Counted from the stretch's first letter, positions 33,138 through 45,269 are shown. The stretch is 64,000 nucleotides of DNA from Lactuca virosa (GCA_928212115.1 CAKMRJ010005634.1:117911785-117975784); one strand, 5' to 3'. Notes: generated by a model from the sequence alone, not told the origin. Translations and numbers: made by a program.

Positions 33138-33800
33138 TAAAGGGAGTATACGGCCACACCATGGAGTGTACGGCCAAGGGGTGTACGGCCATGGAGTGTA
33201 CGGCCGTACACTCATGGTAAATCATGCAAAAGACGGTGTTTGATCCATGGGGAAGCTAGTGGGTCTATTGTACAACAAGAAGATGAACAAAGTTCTCATT
33301 TTTGAGTGTCTTTTGGAGGGTCTTGAGGTGTGTACGGCCATGCAAGGGTGTACGGCCGTACACTCCTTTTGTTCAAGCAAAATGGTCGTTTCTAGGGTGA
33401 TTATCAAGAGTTTCTAATGTATACTAAGCATATGGAAATGATACTTACGATTTGGAAGCTTGAAGAGGGTTCACGGCCACCAAGAACAAGTGTGTGTTCT
33501 TGGTGTTCTTGGTGAAATCGATGAATGTTTGAAGATATATCATAAATAGATTGTTTTCATGGATGAATCATGAGATGATACATAACTAGGGAAGATATCA
33601 AGATGGATAGAAGAATCACTTACGATTTTGGAGGATTAGGATGAATGTTCTTGATGATAGTTGAGAGAGAATTGGAAGTTCTTGAGTGAGAAGTGTAAGA
33701 AATGAATGAAAAATGAAGGAATACCCTACATAAGGGCATGGGTTCAAGGCCATCATGGGTGTACGGTCGTACACCCATGTGTACGGCCGTACACTCCTCT
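33138..33800. repeat. GTACGGCCGTAC repeats in U3 of LTR B
   Basis: At least eight GTGTACGGCC or GGCCGTACAC words at about 33138-33215, 33331-33365 and 33752-33800. Pairs form the palindrome GTGTACGGCCGTACAC. The solo LTR at 34995-46167 has the same arrangement with TTTACGGCC / GGCCGTAAA, i.e. both half-sites changed together. Confidence 0.7.
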
Positions 33801-33983
33801 TGAAGGAGTGTTTGGCCCGAATGCAACACTTTGAACTTAGGTTAAATCACCCTTAAACCCAAAACTTGAATGTGTTATGCTCGGAACACTCAAACAGACC
33901 CTAAACAATGCTAAAAGGTAGCAGAAATGAGTTTGGTTCTTGATTGATTGGCTGGACAAGACAAAAAATTTTGGGTTGTCACA

Positions 33984-33997
33984 TCATCCCCCCGTTA
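33984..33997 (-). other. Polypurine tract of element B
   Basis: On the minus strand CTAACGGGGGGATGA directly precedes the LTR start TGTGACAACCC; the same core as the PPT of A. Confidence 0.85.
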
Positions 33998-34129
33998 GAT
34001 GAAATTTCATCCCGAAATTAGTTTTCTTAGCAGTACTACTGGGTTTGTGCTCCTCTGATTGACAGAATACCCACTCGTAGACCTGGGCAACTCTGCCCTA
34101 ATGTCCATGATAGGATTCATACCTGGTCC

Positions 34130-34311
34130 ATCTATCATTACCTCGTGTATACAAGTCGTATATAATTAAGATTAGTAAGACGGTCGGATGTGCGACTCTG
34201 CCCTAGGTCCACAACCAAACAAGGAACAGGAGATAGGGCTGAAACACACATACTATATCTGCATAATCATAATTATATACCACCCTCGCATATACACTTA
34301 TTAGTGATAGG
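34130..34311. repeat. hairpin module 4 (B interior)
   Basis: Arms CTATCATTACCTCGTGTATAC / GCATATACACTTATTAGTGATAG and GTATATAATTAAGATTA / TAATCATAATTATATAC. Core 34209-34227 is exact CCACAACCAAACAAGGAAC. Confidence 0.75.
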
Positions 34312-34740
34312 TGGGCTGTATTTGTCCTTAGCCTCTGCGCTTGAACTTAGTCTGCTGAACGAGTGGTATTTCAGGAAGGTCTGCTGAGTATATGGTGTGG
34401 AGGTTTCGGAGGGAAAAGTACTCTTCGCATGAGTACTTCGGGGTTTAGAATACGAGGTAGACGATTCCGAAGTCTGGGTCGGACCACGCCAATTCATGAC
34501 GAATGATAGCAACGGACTCTTTACTGAAAAAAAAAGTTTGGCCTATTTGAAAGAAACGTATGTTATACGATGTACCCCTAGTGTGCTCGACAATGTACTC
34601 CGTGTAGACTTTCTAGTGCTTTCTTTTTTCTCCTTGATGTTAACACTTCTACGTATCGTACCGCAATGAGCGAGTACATACAGTGAAAGTGCTTTGATAA
34701 CTAGTGTCGATACTTTGTACTACGATCCTCCTCGGTACCA

Positions 34741-34919
34741 CTATGATCGCCTGGAATATACAAGTTATGAATAATTAAGATGAATAAGACAGTCGACTGA
34801 GTAACTCTGCCCCAAATCCACAACCAAACAAGGAACAAGAATTAAGGCGGAATCACTCACTCTAAGTCTGCAAAATCTTAGCAATGCACAACCCTGATGT
34901 ACATACTAAGCTATCATAG
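34741..34919. repeat. hairpin module 5 (B interior)
   Basis: Arms CTATGATCGC / CTATCATAG at the outside and TAATTAAGATGAATAAGACA / TAAGTCTGCAAAATCTTAG inside. Core 34818-34836 is exact. Confidence 0.72.
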
Positions 34920-34989
34920 CTTCTCTGAACGGATCTTTTAGTTCTCTTGAATACTGTGACTTGTTCCGATAAGTGAATTATTATAATTA

Positions 34990-34994
34990 CTTTT
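34990..34994. repeat. TSD of the inverted solo LTR, left copy
   Basis: CTTTT; the second copy is at 46168-46172 directly after the other LTR end. Exact 5-bp duplication. Confidence 0.85.
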
Positions 34995-35134
34995 TGTGAC
35001 AACCCGAAAATTTATTGCCTTCTAGCCTTGTTAAGGGTCATTCTAATGGGTTTTAAGCCTAGTACACTTAAGGAATGAGTGTTATAATGTACCTGCTAGA
35101 GACACTGTGCAACATTCAAGCCTTAAGACCACCA

Positions 35135-35912
35135 AAAAGGAGTTTACGGCCAAGACACATGATTTTGCGGCCATAAACTCAAGGATGGCCGTAAACTCCC
35201 CCTTAAAGTCTCATTCCCTTCACTTTTCCTTCATTCTCACACTTTCAACTCAAGAACACTTCCATTCTCTTTCAAGTATCATCAAGATTTTCATTCTCGG
35301 TCTTCCAAAAAGTAAGTGATTCTTCCCTCTAGTTGTTGTTATCCTTCTTACTCATGAATCACCCTTTGATTTCATCCATGGAAATCAACTTTTTCTAGAT
35401 CTTCATCTTTCACCAAGAACACCAAGAACACACACACTTGTTCTTGGTGGCCGCAAACTCATCTAAGGGCCTCAAAAGTGTGAGTATTCCATCTATCTTC
35501 TAGTTAGCCATGTTAAACACTAGATCCTAGCCTTGAAACATCACCAATCTCATCATCAATGAGAGTTTACGGCCAAAGAGCATCTCCCTTGGTCGTAAAC
35601 CCTTGTTTTGGTCATGTTTGGAGCCTTAAACACTTCTAGACACTTGCTAACCATTTGAACACTTGACCTTTGAGAACCCTTGCCTTTAAGACCCAAAAAG
35701 GCACCATTTGGAGAGTTTACGGCCATACACTTTTGGTGTGGCCGTAAACACATCAACACCTCCTAGAACGTTAGTTTTGCTCGTCCTCTTGTAGAGCAAT
35801 AGTCCCTCAAGCTTCCCTACCATTCAAACACCCTCTTATGCTCCTTTTACCATGAGTTTACGGCCCAAAGCTCCATGGCCGTAAACCCATGGCCGTAAAC
35901 ACCATTTAGTGG
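35135..35912. repeat. TTTACGGCC / GGCCGTAAA repeats in the solo LTR
   Basis: About ten half-sites (e.g. near 35141, 35186, 35567, 35713, 35740, 35857 and 35877), several paired as inverted copies around CG-rich centres. Equivalent to 33138-33800 in LTR B. Confidence 0.65.
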
Positions 35913-37019
35913 CCTTAAACATCCCTTAGATGAATCACATGTGATTCTAACACTTGGTCCAAGTGTTTCCTAGTCCCTAAAGGTGTTTCCTTGCATGAGG
36001 TTGCTTCTAAACACTATATTCATGCCATTATATGTCATTTAGGACTTGTTGTGTCTCGGGACTTCATTCGTGGAACTTCTCATCCTTACGCACATATTCG
36101 ATTGAATCACCCACATAAGGTGAGTTCATACCCCTATAATGAATCTTTTAACTGTTTTAAATGCTTTTAAGGGGGGGGGGGGGAATAAAAGTTGAACACA
36201 ATGATAATTGTGTAATTGTTTGTTATAAACATTTTTCAAAAGATTGCTTATGTCTTTTATAAGTGATCAAAACATTTCAAAAACTCTTTTAAAGTTATGT
36301 TACTTTATAGTTTAACAAAACTCCGTTTTTAAAGTACAAGCATAACTTAGTAGTAAAATGAGTCTTTTCAATAACAGTTCAAGTAAAATACTAGTAAACT
36401 ATAAGGTGTATAGTTTAGAGGTTCAGTTCATACTAGATGTTAGAACATACTATAAAGAGAAACAGGGAGGTAGATATAATACACGATAATATAAAGAGAA
36501 ACAGGGAGGTAGATACAATACTTCAGAATGAACATACTAATATACTATAACAGAACGAACATACTAAGATGCTATAGCATAGAACAACTACAGGATCTAA
36601 TTATACCAATGAATCACTAACTCATTGTTCTAAACAAAAGGTGATAGTTAAAGTGGGTATACATGATCATATAAATTTAATGTGAATTACACGGCTAGCA
36701 ATTGTTTGTTGCAGTCGCGTTTGGTCCCCAGCATCTCTTGACAGGGAGAGCGTATAGTATGGGTACTAGTCTTCACATTATGACCTTAATAAAACAAACA
36801 TGTTTTAAGGTAACCCGTATTACAGTTTTTCAGTTCATAAGACAACTGAGTACTTATATTTTCCAAATACTTTCATTTTGTGACAGTTCCACTTGAAAGT
36901 TAATACAAACTATTTTCGAGTCAAGATAGTTATAAACTAGGGAAAACTTACATTTCACAAACGACAAACAGAACAGTCGAGTCTAGTACATTCAGTACAT
37001 GGGGGGGCCTATAATGCTA

Positions 37020-37197
37020 ACTTTATGATTCCTTAGTGTATGCATTCAGGGATATATATTAATCGAATCCGACAGGTAGTATGATGTGTGCCTTCCGCTT
37101 CATTTCATGTTCCTTGTTTGGTTGTGGGGTTAGAGCAGATACACCCAACCTACTATCTATCCGATCTTAGCTAGATATATATATAAGATATATATAA

Positions 37198-37270
<73 letters not shown>

Positions 37271-37275
37271 GTTCC
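37020..37275. repeat. hairpin module (inverted) broken by copia E
   Basis: Core (complement) at 37109-37127. Left arm TTTATGATTCCTTAGTGTATG; the right arm is cut by E and resumes at 45070 (GTTCCGTATACACCAAGTAATCATAAGG). A TA-rich tract expanded at 37199-37270 lies exactly in the arm next to the insertion. Confidence 0.7.
37271..37275. repeat. TSD of copia E, left copy
   Basis: GTTCC, repeated exactly at 45070-45074. Confidence 0.9.
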
Positions 37276-38051
37276 TGTTGGATTAGTGTCTAAGTCCATA
37301 ACTATAATTGGTATGTACTTGACCCGACTCGGCATGATCCATTTGGGTTGCATGGCATCGGAACATTTGGATAGACCGTTTATGAGGAAAAAGACATTTT
37401 GTGACATATTAATATATTATAAGTTCTAATATATTAATATGAAATCATGTTATTTTATTAGTATTGATCAAGAATTAATTTGGACTTAATTTAGTGATCA
37501 AAAAGAGACTAATTAAATATATGGGGATTGATTGTGTAATCATTCATTCTTATATATGTGGGCTTATGATCCAAGATTCCTTATATTGGGTTTAACCCAT
37601 GTGGTGATCCATGGATACTCCATGGAGGTTAAAACCCATGGAGCATAAGGAATGGGTAAAGTCATGAGTTACATGGTGTAACCCTAATAGCCACACTATA
37701 TAAGAACCCCTTTAGTTCAAGAAATGGGCATTAGTGATACATATGTGAGAGGGCTAGCCGATTTGAACATGTATGTCTTCTTCTCTTGGTTATTCAATGT
37801 GCTGGTGATGTTGTGTGAACCATTTGAGGTGTCACACTTGGGGCACTAGGCTCTCGAGCTACATGGAGTCAAGCAACAACAACAAGGTATGTATTCTATC
37901 TATTTTATTATCCTAGTATCGGTGTTTTGGTATGCTAGTTAGGATAATACCTTGGATATTCATATTTGCATGTATAATAGAGAAAACATAGATCCAAGGT
38001 ATTTAGGGTTGCATGTACACTTAGGAGTGTAAGAATGCTCAAAACCCAACA
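37276..38051 (+). repeat. 5' LTR of element E (776 bp)
   Basis: TGTTGGATTAGTG to AAAACCCAACA; TATA box TATATAA at 37697-37703. Related to LTR C in the first 60 and last 100 bases. Confidence 0.93.
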
Positions 38052-38052
38052 G

Positions 38053-38065
38053 TGGTATCAGAGCC
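38053..38065 (+). other. Primer binding site of element E
   Basis: TGGTATCAGAGCC one base after the LTR end (initiator tRNA-Met type). Confidence 0.92.
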
Positions 38066-38135
38066 TAGGCTTGTTTTCTTGTTATACTTGCACAATTGGC
38101 TTAAAAATCGAATGTTGATGCTGTCTGCACAACAG

Positions 38136-38221
38136 ACTCGCCGAGTCCACTGATGGACTCGCCGAGTCCAAGGCAAAAAGCATCCAACTCGCCGAGTTGG
38201 TTCGTGCACTCGACGAGTTGG
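38136..38221. repeat. ACTCGCCGAGT palindrome cluster, element E leader
   Basis: GACTCGCCGAGTCC twice, then AACTCGCCGAGTTGG and CACTCGACGAGTTGG: four palindromes in 86 bases. The flanking bases extend the palindrome differently (G...C, then A...T), so arms vary in pairs. Confidence 0.82.
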
Positions 38222-38520
38222 ACCCCCAGACAGCATATATTCGATTGTTTTGGCTGAAATTGGACTAGGAACATTACCCTAAGATGTTTTTGGATTTATA
38301 AACTTGTTTTTGATGTGGTAATGTTCATGCTAATCCAATTTCAGGAGATAATTGTCAATAGATTCATGTTTAGTATTAGTTTAAGAGTTATGCTAATTAC
38401 ATGAAAAAGTTTGATGTGAATTATCTTTGTTCATATGAGTTGCTTAGATTAATAGATAAGTTAATTGATTACGTGTTTTCAATCCATTTTAATCTAAGAG
38501 ATGATTCTAAAATGTGTTTG

Positions 38521-38884
38521 TGTAACTTGTCCTCAAGTTACATGAAAGGTCACATTTAAGGTTCTTAAAACTCATAAAAGTTGGCAAAGGTTACAAAAAT
38601 GAAGAGTCTTGTCCTCATTAAATGGTTTTATGACTCCATAACTTGTCCTCAAGTTATGGAGGTTCAAAAGTCACTTCATTAAAGTAATAAAATGTGTAAC
38701 CTTAATTAGTTCCATAAGTTACAAAAAATAAAGAAAAGTTACATTCTTTCATTAGTTTAAAGTCTTCCATAACTTGTCCTCAAGTTATGGAACTTGAAGA
38801 GTTTTTTAATTAAAACTACTTTAAACACATAAGTTATGGAATTAATTAGTTTTGAATAGTTTCACAACTTGCCCTCAAGTTTTG
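38521..38884. repeat. array of four ACTTG-TCCT-CAAGT hairpins, element E leader
   Basis: At 38521-38542 (stem TGTAACTTG / CAAGTTACA), 38636-38659 and 38767-38790 (stem CCATAACTTG / CAAGTTATGG), and 38863-38884 (CACAACTTG / CAAGTTTTG, loop CCCT). Spacing about 95-130 bases. The closing pair differs between copies yet stays complementary (A-T versus G-C). Confidence 0.75.
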
Positions 38885-38982
38885 GAATTTGAAAAGTTTT
38901 CTCTTATGAATACTTTAATTCCAAGTTAAGCCCTTAGAATTTTAAAAGTTAAAATTCAACCTTATACTTTATATATTATAAG

Positions 38983-39044
<62 letters not shown>

Positions 39045-39049
39045 ATAAG

Positions 39050-39480
39050 AGAAAGTCAGTCTTACCGTTAGTAGGCCTCATTCACGAAGCCGATCTATAA
39101 GGGGGGTATAAGGTTACTGCCTATAAAATGGCAGTTTAATGGGTGTCCACTCTCACCCACCGCTTCCTTGACTGGTGGAGGGTCGTTAGCCGAACGGGTA
39201 GGACAAGGACTATAATTCTCCCTTCATTAAAAGTATTAATGATAAATACTAAGTAACTAAACATTTATAAATTCCCAATCTTAGTTACTTAGGAAAATGT
39301 GAATTTGGTGCTAACCCATGAAATTACACTTTGCACTTTGTTTAAGTCGGTTAGTGGAGCGTGTGTGGTTAACTGGCACACTAACTCGTATTTAACAAGG
39401 TAGGCAAAGGGTAACTTAATGTTTATCATAGTATCGATGGAGCGTGTGTGGTTAACCGGCACATCGATTGAGGGGTAAAC
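39050..39480 (+). repeat. conserved leader block, element E
   Basis: Counterpart of 14384-14830 in C, with the same TTACCGTTAGTAGGCC, CACCCACCG...GGTGGAGGGTCG and two GTGTGTGGTTAAC modules. Confidence 0.75.
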
Positions 39481-39839
39481 ACTTAAGGGTACCAAGTATA
39501 TTTGCATGGTTATTCACACCTTGTTTTGTGATCCTCGGCATCCCAGTCACAAAACCTGAAAAGCATACTCGAGATTAAAACATGCCATTGAACAGTTCAA
39601 TGAATCTCAAAAGAATCTAGGAGTTTCAAAACCAATTATAACCTAATAATACATTTCGTTTATCTTGGTGGAAATTGGTGAATCGTCATTCACCTACCTT
39701 CAAATATTTTATAGCTTGGATTACGGCATCCCTCTTCCAAGTTATAAAAATATTGTGTTGGGTCCTAGCCTTAATATTTCATATTGTGTGTTATATTAAG
39801 GACTTTAAATCAACTATCTTGAATATCTCCCAAAAAGAT

Positions 39840-41340
39840 GATCTTCCCAAATCTCTTGAAACAAGTTTTCCTAAAATGAAGATGATGTCCCATGGAAATC
39901 ATACTTCTTTCACCTCCTCCAATTATTCTCCCTAACCCACAAGTTCCTGAAACGTTTAAGGTCACTCAAGCCCTATTGGCAAGCAAAGGTCTATGTGTGA
40001 TCACATCTTGGAGATGTAGTCACATATTGACAAGCCGGGAGAGTTGGGTGTCAAAGTCTAGAGGAAGCTGATGATCAATCACTTTCTAAGTCACATAGTG
40101 AGTTCCTTTGGGACTCCTATGAAACAGACTATGACAAGACCCTTAATGATCTTATCTATTTGCTAAGATCAACTTCCTAAAACTTTATGGACATTGACAA
40201 TGATGACATTGGATATCCAGTAAAGCTCTTTCTTCCCAATGGAAAGGGATCGGCCATAGTTAACTCGGTTGACCAAATGGTAAAGAGAAAGGCTAAGTCT
40301 GTGATAGTCCCATGTATCATTACCAAAGCGTCCATATGTTAAATTGCCAAAGAAAGGGGCATTGGTTGCGAAGCTGCCAAATTTACCTAAGGATGTTAAA
40401 GTCAATAAGTTTGACTCTACTTCAGGTAAAGTCCACTTTCTAACTCTGCTAAGTTTCTATTCTGAGATTCTTGATACATGATGTGACTGGGTCACATGTT
40501 GATTTTTTAAGAATCAAAGAAAAGTGAAGAAACTTAAAGAAAGAATATGTTGAATCTGATCGCGTAGATGGATTTCTATCGCATAGTTTGAAGATCGGAT
40601 TCTTGAGCTACTTCTTAGGAGTTATGATATTTTGCTTAGGAATAGATAACAACAAGTTTTCATATGGATTGTAAGGATGAGTTTTTCCGCAAAGTTTTAA
40701 AATAATTTTTTTTTATTTATTTTAAAATATCCTTACAATGGCATTAGTGAAAATTTTTGTTGCTTATAAGATTCCATTAAGAGCAAGAGTGGAAATATGA
40801 ATTTGATTCTTTCATTTATGGTAGTGTCTAAATTTACCAAATAAGGAAAGATTCTCATCACCCAAGTTTCAGTTGGATAGAAACTTGGAATCATGCAAGT
40901 TGTATAGCATGATGAATGAGAATTTTCAAGCATTGGAAAAATTAAGACTAACTACTTGTTCACATGGATGTGTGAGTCAAGTAAAGGACTAAGTGATCAA
41001 GTACACATTCTTGTGCACTGGTTATGTCCACCACAAAAGATCGATAAGACTATTCGTCATGATTTACTATAGCTCAGTAAATATGGTTATACTTACAAGC
41101 TTAAGTGTAATTCTGAGACATTGGAAAAGGTTCCAATGTAGGGCAGAGCGAATAAGAAGAATCAACTTAGGCAGAAAAGATAAAAGTTTCTCAAATCTGA
41201 AAAGATGGGAGAGTACTTTAGTATCATGTTTTAAGACCATCTTAATGATTTTGAGACCTTATCACAATTCATCCTCTAAGTGCATTCTGATAGCTAAGAA
41301 GAGGAGTTATGAATTGTTGAAAATGGTTAAATCAAGAAGA
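39840..41340 (+). pseudogene. element E, decayed gag/integrase region
   Basis: Many stops in all frames. Readable traces: FLPNGKGSAIVNSVDQMVK near 40218-40280 (gag linker-like) and REYFSIMF-stop-DHLNDF near 41205-41250, which corresponds to the GGEYLS...L motif of the copia integrase core. Everything else is too eroded. Confidence 0.5.
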
Positions 41341-42024
41341 TGAGTCATATTTCATTCCAAAACAATTCTTAGAGTCATACTCCAAGATTGTAACTTGAGT
41401 GACATGTCTTAAAGAAGGTTTAAAAACACTTGTCAAATGTAAGAGTAAAAGGTTTCTACTCTTGTACATTTGAAATTGGTAAGTTGTGATGTTTTGGATA
41501 AAACAAAGACCAACTAAGGCCAATTGTGTGAAGTGTTTGTCTTGATTAGAATCCACACTATCTCTTGAATATTTGACAAGAGAGTCTTATATGTCAAGAG
41601 GACAGTGGGAGTCTTAAAAGGTCTTGAAAGTCTCAAGAACTAATCAAGAATCAAAACCTGAGGTTCTTCACTAGCACACGACTTGAGGTTTATAACCTAT
41701 CGTGTTGACATATTATGTGCCCATTCCAGTTAAAGTTGTCTTTGCATAGGAGTTCTGGAAGTTCTCAATTGGTTGCATAACAACTTGGAAGCAATGGCAG
41801 ACCCTTGAGCTGCCACATGGCAAGAAATTAAGATTGAGTTTAGTCCATATGAGTTTGAATTTGTCATTATCCTTGTCTTGTGACTATGGTTTTGACAATT
41901 CACATGGAAGAACACATACACCATTAAATCTAAGTGTCATAAGGTTTCTCTCCGATTCATGAAAATGATGGTGAGGAAACACTTTCACTAAGTAGATTTT
42001 AGCTAGATAGCAATGTGATATTTT

Positions 42025-42145
42025 CATTCTCAAAGTCGTTAGTGGAGCATGTGTGGTTAACCGGCACACTAACATGGACTTGTGAGAAGTGGCAAAGGTC
42101 TAAACAATTGAGACTATGATTACGGCATCCCTTTCATAGTTTCCT
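42025..42145 (+). repeat. displaced leader module inside element E
   Basis: GTCGTTAGTGGAGCATGTGT, GGTTAACCGGCACACTAAC and GATTACGGCATCCC occur here although the normal copies are in the leader (39345-39470 and 39718). GATTACGGCATCCC occurs once more at 42625-42638. Confidence 0.65.
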
Positions 42146-42284
42146 AAAATTGTTTAGACACACAAGTGTGCTATCTAAGGCAAGGTGTATGATTTTGATA
42201 AAGTTTTATCAAAGCAATCTAGTATCAGAAATCTGAACTTTGGTAAGAAAGTCAATAAAGTATTGTTTTTCTAGAAGTTCAGTT

Positions 42285-42345
42285 GATTTCTGAGTACATG
42301 TCAAAACTAGTGGGAGCATAAGTGTTATGCTAATAATCATCGTGT
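42285..42345 (+). pseudogene. element E, RT remnant
   Basis: CATGTCAAAACTAGTGGGAG encodes HVKTSG, matching VYVKASGS before the YVDD box in C and D; the box itself is not readable. Confidence 0.45.
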
Positions 42346-42497
42346 TAGTGGGAGCATGAGCAAGTTGCAATGTTAATTATAGAAAACAAAAGGTTTCAAT
42401 TGGGAAAAAGTTGTTTTGCTATAATTAAGGGAGATGAAATTATACTTCATCTCAAATCTAAAAGTTTAGATTGAGGTTTTAAATCGTATTTAGTCAA

Positions 42498-42499
<2 letters not shown>

Positions 42500-42549
<50 letters not shown>
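42500..42549. repeat. (TA)n microsatellite in element E
   Basis: About 24 TA units with no visible partner arm. Confidence 0.9.
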
Positions 42550-42552
<3 letters not shown>

Positions 42553-44289
42553 TTTCATGTTGGAATGGCTCAACATAAGGAAATTCTATATATGGGTCCA
42601 TTATTTGCATTCTAAAATTCGATTATGATTACGGCATCCCTTTTCATAATCTGAATTATGAGAACTTGGCAAATTGAAATGGAAATATTATAGCAAAAGA
42701 CTGGTTTAGTCTTTATGAATCGTGTCCCATATGCTTCGGATATAGGATCGATTACATGTGCTATATTCATCCTTTCTAAAATTTTCCAAATGTCTGGGGC
42801 ATTAAGAAGGGAAAAGGTCTAGAACTGGATATGACTAAAAGGGTTAAGCAATTGTCGAGGACAATCTAAGGTTTACCAGAGATTGGTTGCTCAAGGACAG
42901 TTGGAAGTATAGTGTTAATTCTGGAAGGATCATATTGACATAATCTGTAAGGAGGTAACTCTTGTTCAGAAGTGATAGTCAAAATGGAATAGGGAAATGT
43001 TTCAAAGTTAGAAATTATTCAATCTGTGTAAGATTAGGAAACTTAATGCAAGAAGGATGTTTCCAAGGAGTTGATCTCCTTGGAATGCTCTGTAATGTTT
43101 GTTGTCAAGTCCTTGTGACTTTGTGCATAATCATTACAAGAGGATCAATGCATATAAGTTTAGAATCTAATAGATTTCAGTAAATGGCATGAATTTGGAA
43201 TTCTTGCATCTGCAGTAAGGATTTGGGACTGTGAAAAGAGAATCATTGAAGTTATGTTCAATTGATCTATTTCACAAAGTAAAGATCATAGACAAACATA
43301 GTATGCATACTTGGTGTATGGCATGACTAGTGTTTAGAAAACATAGTGTACATGCTTGGAGCATGGGACAACTATTGTTTTAATTCAAGTATAGAGTTGA
43401 TAGTTTGAAACAGTATACAATGAATAATGTGTAATCATATGGTGATAAATAAAAGGTGTTTTATTTATATTCATAAGTTCTGAGACCATATTGGATTCGA
43501 TTATTATTGTGTTTCACTTTGCATGTTTTGACTTCCAGAATAACTAGGTCATTCTTCCTGAATGATTAAGTTATTCAAACTATCCACAGTCGGTCATATG
43601 TTGGAAGTAGATATGAATCAAGACTGTCATGAGTTGGCTTGTAGAGGTCTAAGATGTTGGACAAAGCGGTGCTACAACACTCATGAGTGCTCATAAGTTC
43701 TGAGTATTGGATTCAACCCATGCTCATTTGAATCACTTCATGGATTTTATCACGAGTGATCATGAGACGATAATATCTTATATTCTTAAAACCTAGAGAT
43801 ATGAGTTGTTACTATGAGTTGGTTATACATTGATTGCACGAAAACGCATTGGTAACTCGATGTTATAAAACGTGCCTTTGTGTATGATTCAACAAGTAGT
43901 AGAACAAGCCATATGAGTCGAAGTTTATCCATTCCTTTTACCTTCAGGATAAAAGCGATATCTGTGGGCCCCTCGATTATTTGGTGATGACAAATGTAAG
44001 TGCTCGGCCGGGCCTGGACTGATTTGATTTGTTCAATTAGTCAGTCGTCATAAATCGGAAATCGGGAAACAACAAATGGACAGAGAGAATGATTATAATC
44101 CATGTCTCAATCCATATGATATCTAGAATGGAGGAATATATGATCCCTTATCTAATGGACAAGTCATTGACAAAGGTCAGAGTTCATCTACAAGGTCAGA
44201 GTTCGACAGCGTCTTTTGAGAGCTACGATTGCCAGTTGGTTCCTGAAGTCATACGCAATAATAGTTTTAGACTTATCCAAGTGGGAGAC

Positions 44290-45069
44290 TGTTGGATTAG
44301 TGTCTAAGTCCATAACTATAATTGGTATGTACTTGTCCCGACTCGGCATGGTCCATTTGGGTTGCATGACATCGGAACATTTGGATAGACCGTTTATGAG
44401 AAAAAAGACATTTTGTGACATATTAATATATTATAAGTTCTAATATATTAATATGAAAAATCATGTTATTTAATTAGTATTGATCAAGAATTAATTTGGA
44501 CTTAATTTAGTGATAAAAAAGAGACTAATTAAATATATGGGGATTGATTGTGTAAATCATTCATTCTTATATATGTGGGCTTATGATCCAAGATTCCTTA
44601 TATTGGGTTTAAGCCATGTGGTGATCCATGGATACTCCATGGAGGTTAAAACCCATGGAGCATAAGGAATGGGTAAAGTCATGAGTTACATGGTGTAACC
44701 CTAATAGCCACACTATATAAGAACCCCTTTAGTTCAAGAAATGGGGCATTAGTGATACATATGTGAGAGGGCTAGCCGATTTGAACATGTATGTCTTCTT
44801 CTCTTGGTTATTCCATGTGTTGGTGATGTTGTGTGAACCATTTGAGGTGTCACACTTGGGGCACTAGGCTCTCGAGCTACATGGAGTCAAGCAACAACAA
44901 CAAGGTATGTATTCTATCTATTTTATTATCCTAGTATCGATGTTTTGGTATGCTAGTTAGGATAATACCTTGGATATTCATATTTGCATGTATAATAGAG
45001 AAAAAATAGATCCAAGGTATTTAGGGTTGCATGTACACTTAGGAGTGTTAGAATGCTCAAAACCCAACA
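44290..45069 (+). repeat. 3' LTR of element E (780 bp)
   Basis: Preceded by PPT CCAAGTGGGAGAC (44277-44289). TATA box at 44714-44720. Ends AAAACCCAACA, then the TSD GTTCC. Confidence 0.93.
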
Positions 45070-45269
45070 GTTCCGTATACACCAAGTAATCATAAGGGGT
45101 ACCAGGTATGGGCCAGGTCATAGGACACTAATTCAATGCACCGTTTTCTAGTACAAAACTTACTTTTCAAATAGAACTTTTGGTATACAAAACTAGAAAC
45201 TTACCAGTAAAGGGTTTAATCCATTTTTATTAAACCAGTATAAGCTTAAAGGACCTTAGGTGGTTAATT

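Larger units (their letters stand above)
30793..33983 (-). repeat. 3' LTR of element B (3191 bp)
   Basis: TGTCACACCCCCAAACCGG at 30793 to TTGGGTTGTCACA at 33983. Contains three hairpin modules (31205-32023), the multi-hairpin block (32297-32445) also found in LTR A, and CG-rich GTACGGCCGTAC repeats (33138-33800). First 125 bases repeated at 48675-48799. No protein-coding gene. Confidence 0.9.
33998..34994 (-). other. noncoding 3' interior of element B
   Basis: Where pol would normally lie there is no coding frame. The stretch holds two hairpin modules and ends at the inverted solo LTR, where TSD base CTTTT starts at 34990. It continues at 46173. Confidence 0.7.
37276..45069 (+). mobile_element. 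Ty1/copia-derived element E, structurally complete, coding region decayed
   Basis: LTRs 37276-38051 and 44290-45069, PBS 38053-38065, leader modules of the C/D family, PPT, 5-bp TSD GTTCC; 7794 bp in all. The interior has no frame above about 120 codons; only traces of integrase and RT are readable. LTRs differ by only about five substitutions and one small indel in the first 195 bases, similar to C, which keeps an almost open gag-pol. The coding decay therefore probably predates insertion. Confidence 0.9.

Noticed and set aside
38039..38236. Frame with repeated TRRV units
   Set aside because: Antisense reading of the ACTCGCCGAGT palindrome cluster, not a repeat protein.
44001..44020. CTCGGCCGGGCCTGG as the missing right end of the element at 27234
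   Set aside because: The same sequence occurs in the 3' untranslated tract of the copia family (19763, 58530), so it belongs to E.
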